DNA from: JABWBD01 sp040768665
GTDB lineage: Bacteria; Planctomycetota; Planctomycetia; Pirellulales; Thermoguttaceae
DNA length: 64,000 bases
Assembly: GCA_040768665.1 (NCBI GenBank)
Contig: JAXGMN010000009.1
Span: forward strand, 248,001-312,000
Direction of reading: 5' to 3'
The translations under genes and the position numbers were made by a program. Positions 41,499 to 49,702 of this stretch are shown in pieces. Within the stretch, counting starts at the first letter, position 1; the number at the start of each line of letters is the position of its first letter. Under the pieces are notes generated by a model that made no database searches, had not been told where the DNA came from, and saw only the letters and a list, made by a program, of their open reading frames with translations.

Positions 41499-43778
41499 AT
41501 GACCATGATTTCAACTCTTTCCTGTTCCAGACGATTGCCAAAGGCCGTCGTGTTGATGCTTCTGTCGTTCTTCTGCGGCGCAGCCCCAGCAGCCGGCGCA
41601 ACCCGGTTCTACTCCGCGGAGTGTCCGAGGCTCGGCGTCCAGACCTGGGGCATCCATGATCGCGACGGGGCAAACCGGCCGACCGAGCCGCATCTCTCTT
41701 CGCTGGTTGGCGGCGAAGCCCAGACCGGGGCGATCGGCTCTCCACCGTTCGCGATCTCGGTCGATGCGATCCGTTTTTCCCTCCGCGGCCACGACGGCAT
41801 GGGCGGCGGCCGGGGACAGAACTTCGTCGCGCTGGTCGACAACAAGACGGGCGCGGAACTCCGCAAGACTCCGGCCCCGGGCACCGATGCCCTCGCGACG
41901 CAGGAGTGGGACGTCAAGGATCTGAAAGGCCGGACGGTCCGAATTCAACTCGTCGACGGCAATCCCGACGGCGCCTATGCCTGGATGGGCGTCGAGAAGA
42001 TCGAAGCCGGGCCGGAGTTGACGATCGACTTCCGCAAAGGAATGCCCCGCGACTGGAGATCCATCATGGAGGATTCGCAAGGGCAGCAGCGGTCCTCGAC
42101 GGTGCTCGACGCCGGCCCCGTTGCGTTCCGCTACTATCACGACGCCTTCACTTGGGTACCTGAGCAGGGCATCGCGCAAGTTCCGGTCGGCTGCCCCGTC
42201 AAGCGATTCTTCCTGCTTGGCTGCACCGTGCCCGCGGCGCACGTCCTGCAAACCTACGGATACGTCGACGTGGTGTACTCCGACAAATCCAAAGACTCGT
42301 ATCCGCTCGTGTACGGCTTCACGCTGGAAGGGACTTACAAAACCGCGAGCCGCAGCGATGCCTGTCGCGTGGCGCCCGTCGGTGACGGGTCGCAGTACCT
42401 GCTTGCGATTCGGCCGAAAGATCTCCCCGTCCAGAGAGTCGAATTGCGGCGGGCCTCGCCCGAGTTGCCGCGTCCGCGGATCTCGGCGGTCACGGTGGAG
42501 TTGGATGCCGCGGCCGAGGCTCCGAAAGGTCTGGGCCCATTGGATGCAGCAGCCATCGGCGAGGCGGATGCCACGTGGCTGGCGTCGCACACACTTTCCG
42601 CCGAGAGCCCGACCTGGCTGGCTGTGGCCGACGACATCCACCGCGACCGCGGAGTACCGGTTACGCTCGACGAGATTCAGCGTCTCGAGGGGCCGGCCCG
42701 CGCTCGATTCCAGCGGAAGAAGATCAGCGGTCAACCCTTCGAAGCGGCGTCGGTATGCGACGTCGACGGCGATGGCGGCAAGGACATTGTCTCGGGCGAT
42801 TTCTGGTACGCGGGGCCCGATTTCACCCGTGCGATCAAGTTCCGTACGATCGAGGCCAAGAGCGGCTACCACGACTCATTTCACGACTACCCGATGGACG
42901 TCAATGGCGACGGACGGACGGACATCGTCAGCGGCGGATGGTTCGGCAAGGCGCTATCCTGGTACGAAAACCCCGGCAAGGGTCGGACGACCGTCGATTG
43001 GAAACGCCACGAGATCGATCAGCCCGGACCGATTGAAACGAGCCGGTTCTGGGACGTCGATGGCGACGGCCACGTCGAAATCGTGCCCAACGCGGGCGGC
43101 AACGTCGTCGTCTATCGTCTCGTCCGGGATCCATCGGGCAAAGGGACCGGGAAGTTCGACAAGGTTGTCGTGCGGCAGGGCGGCTGCGGCCACGGGCTGG
43201 GCTTCGGCGACATCAACGCCGACGGCCGCGGCGACTTCGTCATCCCCACGGGGTGGCTCGAGGCGCCCGCCGACCCGCTCAAGGGCGAGTGGAAACTGCA
43301 CGAGGAATTCACCCTCCAACGAGCCAGCGTACCGATTCTGGTGCACGACGTGAACGAAGACGGACTGCCCGATCTCATCTACGGCGACGCTCACGGCTAT
43401 GGGCTCTTCTGGGGCGAACAGAAGGTTGGCGAGAAAGGCGACCGCACCTGGACACGGCACACCATCGACGACCGGTCGAGCCAGTATCACGATATGCTGC
43501 TGGCCGATATCGACGTCGACGGCCGCGTCGAGCTCGTGACCGGCAAGCGCTATTACGCGCATAATGGGCGCGATCCCGGCGCGGAAGACCCCGTCTTTGT
43601 CCGCTACTTCGACTTCGACAAGAAAGGGATCTTCACGCCTCATACCATCGATTACGGCAAGGCAGGCGAAGCCAGCGGAGTCGGGATCTACTTCTGGGTC
43701 GAAGACGTCACGGGCGACAAACGGCCGGACATTGTGGCGCCCGGGAAAGAGGGATTGTATCTGTTCGAGAGCCGGTAA
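41499..43778 (+). CDS. Secreted FG-GAP/VCBS-repeat protein
   Basis: 759 residues; signal peptide about 14-33. Residues 35-180 resemble a beta-sandwich sugar-binding module (FAISVDAIRFSLRGHDG, YAWMGVEKIEAG). A second sandwich fills about 180-340. From about 410 a beta-propeller of FG-GAP/VCBS blades carries calcium-loop motifs: DVDGDGGKDIVSGDF, DVNGDGRTDIVSGGWF, DVDGDGHVEIVPNAGG, DINADGRGDFVIP, DVNEDGLPDLIYGD, DIDVDGRVELVTG. Such propellers bind partners or ligands outside the cell. No catalytic domain is visible. The Gfo/Idh gene follows 56 bases later on the same strand. Confidence 0.85.
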   Translation: MTMISTLSCSRRLPKAVVLMLLSFFCGAAPAAGATRFYSAECPRLGVQTWGIHDRDGANRPTEPHLSSLVGGEAQTGAIGSPPFAISVDAIRFSLRGHDGMGGGRGQNFVALVDNKTGAELRKTPAPGTDALATQEWDVKDLKGRTVRIQLVDGNPDGAYAWMGVEKIEAGPELTIDFRKGMPRDWRSIMEDSQGQQRSSTVLDAGPVAFRYYHDAFTWVPEQGIAQVPVGCPVKRFFLLGCTVPAAHVLQTYGYVDVVYSDKSKDSYPLVYGFTLEGTYKTASRSDACRVAPVGDGSQYLLAIRPKDLPVQRVELRRASPELPRPRISAVTVELDAAAEAPKGLGPLDAAAIGEADATWLASHTLSAESPTWLAVADDIHRDRGVPVTLDEIQRLEGPARARFQRKKISGQPFEAASVCDVDGDGGKDIVSGDFWYAGPDFTRAIKFRTIEAKSGYHDSFHDYPMDVNGDGRTDIVSGGWFGKALSWYENPGKGRTTVDWKRHEIDQPGPIETSRFWDVDGDGHVEIVPNAGGNVVVYRLVRDPSGKGTGKFDKVVVRQGGCGHGLGFGDINADGRGDFVIPTGWLEAPADPLKGEWKLHEEFTLQRASVPILVHDVNEDGLPDLIYGDAHGYGLFWGEQKVGEKGDRTWTRHTIDDRSSQYHDMLLADIDVDGRVELVTGKRYYAHNGRDPGAEDPVFVRYFDFDKKGIFTPHTIDYGKAGEASGVGIYFWVEDVTGDKRPDIVAPGKEGLYLFESR

Positions 43779-43834
43779 GCGCTTGCCGCGCCCCCGTTGA
43801 AGAAAATGACACTTCGAAATCACGGAGCCGTTTC

Positions 43835-45124
43835 ATGACGTTTCCAGCCGACAACCGACGCACCCGATCCACTCGCCGCCAATTCCTCCGCCGGGCTGCC
43901 GCTTTGGGCGGCGCTGCCGTGGCCGTCCCCTCGCTCGTTCCGGCAACCGCGCTGTCCGCCCCGGGCCGCGTGGGCGCCAACGACCGGGTGGTTCTCGGGT
44001 TCATCGGAACCGGCGGGCGGGCTCGCCAGTTGATGGACCACGTGCCCGAAGGCGGCCGCATCGTTGCGATCAGCGACTGCTACGAAAGCCGAATGGCCCA
44101 GACTCTCGAGCAGAAGAAGACCGACTGGAAGACCTATCCGCAGTACGAGGCAATGATCGATGCCGAGCATCTCGATGCGGTGGTCGTCGCGACGCCGGAC
44201 CATGCCCGGGTGCTGCCGTGCATCCATGCCTGCCAGGCGGGACTCGACGTCTACGCCGAGAAACCGCTCACGGTGACCATTGCGGAAGGTCGGCGGCTCG
44301 TCGAGCACGCACGGAAGCACAAAACGGTTTTCCAAGTCGGCAGCCAGCAGCGGTCGATGGAGATGAACCGCTTTGCCTGCGAGTTGGTCCGCTCGGGCGG
44401 AATCGGGCGGCTCAAGGCCGTCGAGGGCGTTTGCTACAGCGGCCCGCGCGACTACGATGGACTGCCCGCACAGCCGGTGCCCGAGGGAAACGATTGGGAC
44501 CGCTGGCAGGGGCCGACGCCGTGGCGCCCCTTCAACCACGCCCTGCAATTCGGCTGGATGGCCTGGCGCGACTACTCGGGCGGCCAGATGACCAACTGGG
44601 GAGCCCACGGGGTCGACCAGATCCAGTGGGCGCTCGGCATGTGCCACAGCGGGCCGGTCGAAATCTGGCCGATCACGCCGGGACCGCATGGCAAGGTCGG
44701 GATGAAGTATGCCAACGGCGTGGTCGTCTCCTACGATCTGGAGCGAGGTCCGATGGGGGGAGGAGTCTTTACGGGCGCCGACTGCAAGATCGAAATCAAT
44801 CGCAACAAGTTCGTCACCAATCCGCCCGACTTCGTCAAGAATCCTCCGGAGCCGGCCGAAGCGGACAAATGGGAAGGCGAAGGCTGGATCGCCCGGCCCC
44901 ACATCCAGAACTGGCTCGACTGCATCAAGTCGCGCCAGTTGCCCGCGGCCGACGTGGAGATCGGCCACCGTTCGATCAGCGTCTGCCACCTGGCCAACCT
45001 CGCCCGTCTGCTCGGCCGGCCGCTCCGCTGGAACCCGGATGCCGAGCAGTTCATCGACGATCCGGAAGCCAACACCTACCTGAGCCGGCCAAGACGCAAG
45101 GGATACGAGTTGCCGGAGGTCTGA
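43835..45124 (+). CDS. Gfo/Idh/MocA-family oxidoreductase, TAT-exported
   Basis: 429 residues. Twin-arginine signal STRRQFLRRAAALGGAAVAV (9-28). Rossmann motif VLGFIGTGGRARQLM, catalytic-lysine strand YAEKPLTV and the C-terminal domain with WMAWRDYSGGQMTNWGAHGVD and RPHIQNWLDC. It shares the fold and signal with the protein at 32929-34215 but is clearly a different subgroup. Acts on a sugar or cyclitol, probably in the periplasm. It is tail-to-tail with the fucose-isomerase-family gene, six bases apart. Confidence 0.88.
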   Translation: MTFPADNRRTRSTRRQFLRRAAALGGAAVAVPSLVPATALSAPGRVGANDRVVLGFIGTGGRARQLMDHVPEGGRIVAISDCYESRMAQTLEQKKTDWKTYPQYEAMIDAEHLDAVVVATPDHARVLPCIHACQAGLDVYAEKPLTVTIAEGRRLVEHARKHKTVFQVGSQQRSMEMNRFACELVRSGGIGRLKAVEGVCYSGPRDYDGLPAQPVPEGNDWDRWQGPTPWRPFNHALQFGWMAWRDYSGGQMTNWGAHGVDQIQWALGMCHSGPVEIWPITPGPHGKVGMKYANGVVVSYDLERGPMGGGVFTGADCKIEINRNKFVTNPPDFVKNPPEPAEADKWEGEGWIARPHIQNWLDCIKSRQLPAADVEIGHRSISVCHLANLARLLGRPLRWNPDAEQFIDDPEANTYLSRPRRKGYELPEV

Positions 45125-45130
45125 GGTGCG

Positions 45131-46537
45131 TCATAGCACCGTCACTTCGTACCCAAGATACTTCTCCCACGCCTCCCGGACCGGAGCGGCGACGTGGCCG
45201 GGCGTCACACTCACATGGTGGCGATGCCCGAGATAACCGATCGTTTGAAGTTTCTCCTGCAATCGCTCGATCCGGGCAACGCCCGCGCAGCCGAAGGAAT
45301 CGTCGGGGATCGGATCTTCGGTCATCTTCCCTTCGCCCAGGTAGAACGAGAGTCGCCCGTCCCTGGTGAGCAGATTGCCGTACGACATCGGGGTCGGTGC
45401 AATCCGCCCTTCATGGCAGCCATATCCACACCCTTCGCCGACGGCGTTGGCCAGGATCGCGTGGTCGGAGATCTTCCCCGGGGCGGCCATGAGGCTTCGC
45501 GCGACGGGGCCGCAGTGAAACAAGATGCACTTGTCCTCGGCGTCGCCGTAGTTGTTGTTCCAATCGAGGCAGATCGACGGACTTCCCGAAGCCAACGACA
45601 GGCCGGCCATGGTGACCGCGCTGCCGATATCCACCTCGCAGGCCGCCGGCAGTCCGCGGTCGTTCAGTTCGCCCAACAACACGCAAGGCGAGATGCCGAG
45701 CAATTGCTGCATCTCTACCCAGCACCGCAGCGCCAGGGCGTCCATCTTGTATTCGGCGATCAACTCGTCGAGCGCGACCGCCAGCCGGACAAGTCTCGCG
45801 AATGCCTTCTCGGGAACCCCCGTCCAGGACGTATAGCCTCGCAGGCGATCCGCCTTGGCACGCACCGCCGGGTTCGAGGTTTTCAACCCGAGCACTCGCG
45901 CAAAAACACCGGAGAGGTCCAGCGTTTCCACGGTGATCCCATGACGCTCGAGCGCCAACTCGTCGATCCGCACCGTCTTGAATGCCGTGGTCCGCGCGCC
46001 GATCGCACCGACCACCATTCCTTTCATGCCGTTGACCACGCGGCAAAGCCGGTCGAAGTAGTCGATGTTTGCCGCAAACTTCTCGCTCGCGGGATGGACC
46101 GTGTGCGGTGTCAGGGCGGTAAACGGGATGCCGTGCTGGGCAAACACGTCCATGATCGAGAACTTTCCGCAGAACGCGTCGCGCCGTACGGCGGGCGCCA
46201 TCTTCGTGAGCTCATCGGGATACGCTTGCACCAAGATCGGCACGCCGCACTCCTTCAGTGCCCGCGTGGCTCCCGTTTCATCGCCGAAATTCGGCAGACA
46301 CAACACCACGCCCCCGAACTCCCCGCGATGCTCGCGGAGGAAGTTCGCATATCTCTCGCCTTCCTCCGGCGTCTCGACGGCCCCATGCCGCGTGGCCGAT
46401 GGATCCAACGCAATCGTCTCATGCCCCAGCTTGCCCAGCACTTCCGTCAGCTCCCGGCGAGCGCTATCCAGCAGCGAAGCAGGGAAAAACCCACGATTCC
46501 CGAAAAACAGGGCAAATGTCGTCTTTTCATGTCGCAT
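45131..46537 (-). CDS. L-fucose/L-arabinose isomerase-family protein
   Basis: 468 residues without signal peptide, hence cytoplasmic. Family-like features: an N-terminal alpha/beta domain with VVLCLPNFGDETGA and GVPILVQAYPDE, the middle strands LALRCWVEMQQLLGISPC and GLPAACEVDIGSAVTM (a Glu and Asp suited to bind the metal), then CLDWNNNYGDAEDKCILFHCGP. It would interconvert an aldose and a ketose; exact sugar not determinable. A deoxy-sugar isomerase fits the rhamnosidase/sulfatase context of the window. Confidence 0.75.
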   Translation of the reverse strand: MRHEKTTFALFFGNRGFFPASLLDSARRELTEVLGKLGHETIALDPSATRHGAVETPEEGERYANFLREHRGEFGGVVLCLPNFGDETGATRALKECGVPILVQAYPDELTKMAPAVRRDAFCGKFSIMDVFAQHGIPFTALTPHTVHPASEKFAANIDYFDRLCRVVNGMKGMVVGAIGARTTAFKTVRIDELALERHGITVETLDLSGVFARVLGLKTSNPAVRAKADRLRGYTSWTGVPEKAFARLVRLAVALDELIAEYKMDALALRCWVEMQQLLGISPCVLLGELNDRGLPAACEVDIGSAVTMAGLSLASGSPSICLDWNNNYGDAEDKCILFHCGPVARSLMAAPGKISDHAILANAVGEGCGYGCHEGRIAPTPMSYGNLLTRDGRLSFYLGEGKMTEDPIPDDSFGCAGVARIERLQEKLQTIGYLGHRHHVSVTPGHVAAPVREAWEKYLGYEVTVL

Positions 46538-46898
46538 CGTAAGCCACCTTCCTGGAAGTCTCGAAGCAGCAGATCGCTACGTCTTGCCTATCTTTCCGCC
46601 CATGGATCGTCGCCGTGTTTGCCGGCTCCCTGTTCGCCGCACCGATCCTGCCACCGGCAATGCAATCGATCGTACAGACTGCCAGGGTGGAATGGAAGAG
46701 TGGCAGCGAGGGTGAATCGACAGCCGGACCGTGCGATCCTGAGCCTCCGAGTGCGCAGGTGTCGCACACACGTTGATAGCCGGCGTCGACTTCTGCGGCC
46801 GGGCAGACCAGACCTGTTATGTCCCTCCGGCGAAAGGACGCACGTCCATACCGTCCCGCGTCGCAGGCAGGCTCTTTCCCACGTGCCCCCCCGCACGA
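46538..46898. other. Intergenic region, no gene seen
   Basis: About 360 bases between the isomerase-family start and the DUF4058 promoter. No frame on either strand looks coding. The promoter of the isomerase gene should lie near 46540-46600 but no clear -35/-10 pair stands out. Confidence 0.4.
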
Positions 46899-46934
46899 TA
46901 TACTTGATGAAAGGACGTCCGAATCGGGACGTCC
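46899..46934 (+). promoter_or_regulatory. -10 box with paired GGACGTCC palindromes (possible operator)
   Basis: TATACT at 46899-46904 could be the -10 of the DUF4058 gene. Directly downstream the 8-base palindrome GGACGTCC occurs twice (46913-46920 and 46927-46934), six bases apart, so the centres lie 14 bases apart. This is where a dimeric repressor could block initiation, or where the leader RNA could fold. Confidence 0.35.
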
Positions 46935-46982
46935 ATGTGACGTGACTCGCGCCAGACTCAATCGCGTTTGACGAGGTCGATC

Positions 46983-47798
46983 ATGGTATTATCACCGTTT
47001 CCGGGCATGGATCCCTTCCTTGAAGTCAACCCCCGTTGGCAAGTGTTCCACGGCTGGTTCATTCGTAAGCTGGCCGAGCAAAGCACGGGGCGGGCTCGCG
47101 AACTCCGTTGCGAGGTTGACGTCGAGCGGAGCGTGTACGGGCGGGAACCGACGGGTGAATTCGTGCTGATTGGCGAACCGGATCTGCTGGCACACAATGC
47201 CCCCTCCGAACCCTCGGGGCCGGAGCGGGCCCGAACCGGGGTGGCGCTCGCCGAGCCGCGGGCGATCCACGAAGTCGTGCTCGATCCGGACGCGATGGAA
47301 ACCTATAAGCAGGAGTACATGGTTGTCCGCGAAACCGGCGAGTGGGCACGCGTGCTGGCGGTTGTGGAACTTCTCAGCTTCGCCAACAAGCAGGGCAGTT
47401 ATGCGCCCAAGTACCGCGAAAAGCGGTCCCGATTTCTTTCCTCGATGGCCCACTTCATGGAGATCGACTTCCTGCGCGACGGCGAGAACCCGTCGCGGAA
47501 GTTGTTTCCCGAACTCGCGCCGGCGCCGTATTTCATCTTCGTCGCTCGCAAGACCGGCATGGGTCGGAACGAGGAAGGCTATCCGTTGCGGCTCCAGGAT
47601 CCCTTGCCCGTGATCGGGCTGCCGCTCAGCCCCGGCCGCCCCGACCTGCCGCTCGACCTGGCCGCCGCGTTCCGGTCGGCGTACGACCTGAGCTACCGAT
47701 CCAGTTTGCGGCGTTCCTATGAGACGGAACAAGTTCCCGGCCCACCGCTTAGCGAACAAGATCAGGCCTGGGTCAGGCAGACCCTCGGGGCTGATTGA
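46983..47798 (+). CDS. DUF4058 family protein
   Basis: 271 residues. Family hallmarks: the start LSPFPGMDPFLE, the early WQVFHGWFIRKLAEQ, a central VAVVELLSFANKQG and a late PLRLQDPLPVIGLPLSPGRPDLPLDL. DUF4058 has a restriction-endonuclease-like look in its V-V-E-L-L-S strand, but its role is unknown. The family is common and often multi-copy in Planctomycetota and cyanobacteria. The ATG at 46983 fits the family start; an ATG-like start at 46968 is in frame. A candidate operator lies just upstream. Confidence 0.88.
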   Translation: MVLSPFPGMDPFLEVNPRWQVFHGWFIRKLAEQSTGRARELRCEVDVERSVYGREPTGEFVLIGEPDLLAHNAPSEPSGPERARTGVALAEPRAIHEVVLDPDAMETYKQEYMVVRETGEWARVLAVVELLSFANKQGSYAPKYREKRSRFLSSMAHFMEIDFLRDGENPSRKLFPELAPAPYFIFVARKTGMGRNEEGYPLRLQDPLPVIGLPLSPGRPDLPLDLAAAFRSAYDLSYRSSLRRSYETEQVPGPPLSEQDQAWVRQTLGAD

Positions 47799-47999
47799 TC
47801 CCTGCATTATGAATGAGCTCGGCTGGCCAACGCCGGGGGCGGCTACCTCGCACAGAAGGTTCGCCTCCTGGGTCATTTTCAATGCAACCAATAGGTTGTC
47901 CGCCCATGCCGCGTCGGATAGCATTGCCAATTGCAACTGCGCCTGTTTGTGCTGCTGTCTCGTAACCGTGAAAGACCGCAAACCGAGGAGCACGACGCC

Positions 48000-49415
48000 A
48001 TGAAAACCCTTCGCCGGATTGCCCAACCACTGATGGCATTCGCCGTGATCTCCGCCGCGATTGCCTCCGGGGGAGATGTTTCGGATTCAGACTGGCAGGC
48101 CGGCATCGGCCGTCGCGTGATCACTCCGCAAACGCCGGTATGGCTGGCGGGGTATGGAACGAAGCGCGTGCCCGACGGCAAAGTCCACGACCTCTGGGTC
48201 AAAGTCTTGGCCCTGCAATCGCCCGATGGCAAGCGAGTGGTCTTGGCGACCACCGATCACATGGGCATGTCGAAGACGATTTACGAGAGCCTCTACGCAA
48301 AAATCAAGCGGCGATTCTCCCTGGATCGATCCGAGTTCATGCTCACCTTCTCGCACAATCACTGCGGTCCCGTGCTCAAGGACGATCTGGTCGACTACTA
48401 CCCGACCGACGACGCGCAGCGGCAACTGATTGCCGAATACTCCGAGTGGATGGAAAACCGGGTGGTGGAGGCGGTGGAGGAGGCCCTTGGCTCTTTCCGG
48501 CCTGCACGACTTTGGAAAGGCGAAGGCAAGTGCGCCTTTGCGGTCAACCGGCGCGACAATTCCGAGGCGGAAGTTCCTAAGCTCCTGGCGGAAGGAAAGC
48601 CGCTGAAAGGCGCCGTCGATCACGCTGTGCCCGTGCTGGCCATCCGAAACGGGCAAGGGGAACTGCTCGGCGTCCTGTTCGGCTATGCCTGCCACCCGAC
48701 GACGCTCTCTTGGACCACCTGGTGCGGCGATTATCCCGGCTTTGCCCAGATCAATCTTGAGGCGAGCCACCCGGGCGCCGCCGCCATGTTCTTCAACGCC
48801 TGCGGCGGCGATCAGAACCCCATCCCGCGCCGCAAGGTCGAGCTTTGCGAGCGCTACGGCAAGATGCTCTCGGATGCCGTGGAAGAGGTGCTCTTGCGCC
48901 CCATGCAGCCGGTTTCAGCAGGATTGCAGTCGGCGTTCGAGTTCGTCGACCTGCCGTACGAAGAATTGGTCACGCGGGAGAAGCTGCTGCCGATCGCCAA
49001 CGGCGGAAGCCCGCTGCACGCGCGGTGGGCCAAGCGGATGCTCAAGTTGATCGAAGACGGTACGACTTTCCCGACTTCGTATCCCTATCCAGTTCAGGCC
49101 TGGCGGATCGGCGACGAGTTGCTGCTGATCGGTATCGGCGGCGAGGCCGTGGTCGACTATTCCTTGCGGTTCAAACGCGAGTTCGGCCTCAAGACATGGG
49201 TGTGCGGTTACGCGAACGACATGGCGGCCTACATTCCCTCCCGGCGTGTCTGGGAGGAAGGAGGCTACGAGGGCGGACCGCACCTCGACGAATACGGCCG
49301 CCCGGCCTGGCTCTGGGCGGGTGACGTCGAGGATCGGGTTGCCGGTGCGGTACACCGCGTCGTTGAAAAGGTACTCCAATTGTCTCCTCCGTCGGCAAAT
49401 CGTCCCGGCCGCTGA
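48000..49415 (+). CDS. Neutral/alkaline ceramidase-type hydrolase, secreted
   Basis: 471 residues; signal peptide about 9-26. The N-terminal zinc-dependent domain of neutral ceramidases is recognisable: GIGRRVITPQTPVWLAGYG, LATTDHMGMS, LTFSHNHCGPVL (metal histidines), FGYACHPTTLSW, FFNACGGDQNP. Length is shorter than true ceramidases (about 650) because the C-terminal immunoglobulin-like domain is absent, as in many bacterial relatives. The substrate may be an amide- or ester-linked lipid or another compound. GAGGAG nine bases before 48000 sets the start. It opens the plus-strand cluster ending at 55270. Confidence 0.8.
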   Translation: MKTLRRIAQPLMAFAVISAAIASGGDVSDSDWQAGIGRRVITPQTPVWLAGYGTKRVPDGKVHDLWVKVLALQSPDGKRVVLATTDHMGMSKTIYESLYAKIKRRFSLDRSEFMLTFSHNHCGPVLKDDLVDYYPTDDAQRQLIAEYSEWMENRVVEAVEEALGSFRPARLWKGEGKCAFAVNRRDNSEAEVPKLLAEGKPLKGAVDHAVPVLAIRNGQGELLGVLFGYACHPTTLSWTTWCGDYPGFAQINLEASHPGAAAMFFNACGGDQNPIPRRKVELCERYGKMLSDAVEEVLLRPMQPVSAGLQSAFEFVDLPYEELVTREKLLPIANGGSPLHARWAKRMLKLIEDGTTFPTSYPYPVQAWRIGDELLLIGIGGEAVVDYSLRFKREFGLKTWVCGYANDMAAYIPSRRVWEEGGYEGGPHLDEYGRPAWLWAGDVEDRVAGAVHRVVEKVLQLSPPSANRPGR

Positions 49416-49515
49416 AGATCGGCAACGTCCGTGGTTCCGATTCCTTCGCAATTCCCAAACCCCAACACACAATACCACTTCTCCTCGTTCCGATCGCCGC
49501 CAGCCCAGCCCTCGC

Positions 49516-49684
49516 AACCACTAACCACTAACCACTAACCACTAACAACTAACAACTAACAACTAACAACTAACAACTAACAACTAACCACTAACAACTA
49601 ACAACTAACAACTAACCACTAACAACTGACAACTGACAACTGACAACTGACAACTGACAACTGACAACTGACAACTGACAACTA
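49516..49684. repeat. Heptanucleotide tandem array
   Basis: About 24 copies of a 7-base unit. The 5' part is ACTAACC/ACTAACA, the 3' part (from about 49625) is a homogeneous run of ACTGACA. The array fills the gap between the ceramidase and GH38 genes and ends 18 bases before the GH38 start codon. Confidence 0.92.
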
Positions 49685-49702
49685 CCCTTCAGGACTTGCT
49701 CG

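Noticed and set aside
46527..46961. 144-residue minus-strand gene upstream of the isomerase gene
   Set aside because: Low-complexity translation, no start signal; left as intergenic.
49516..49684. CRISPR array
   Set aside because: The repeats are contiguous 7-mers without spacers; no cas gene is present.
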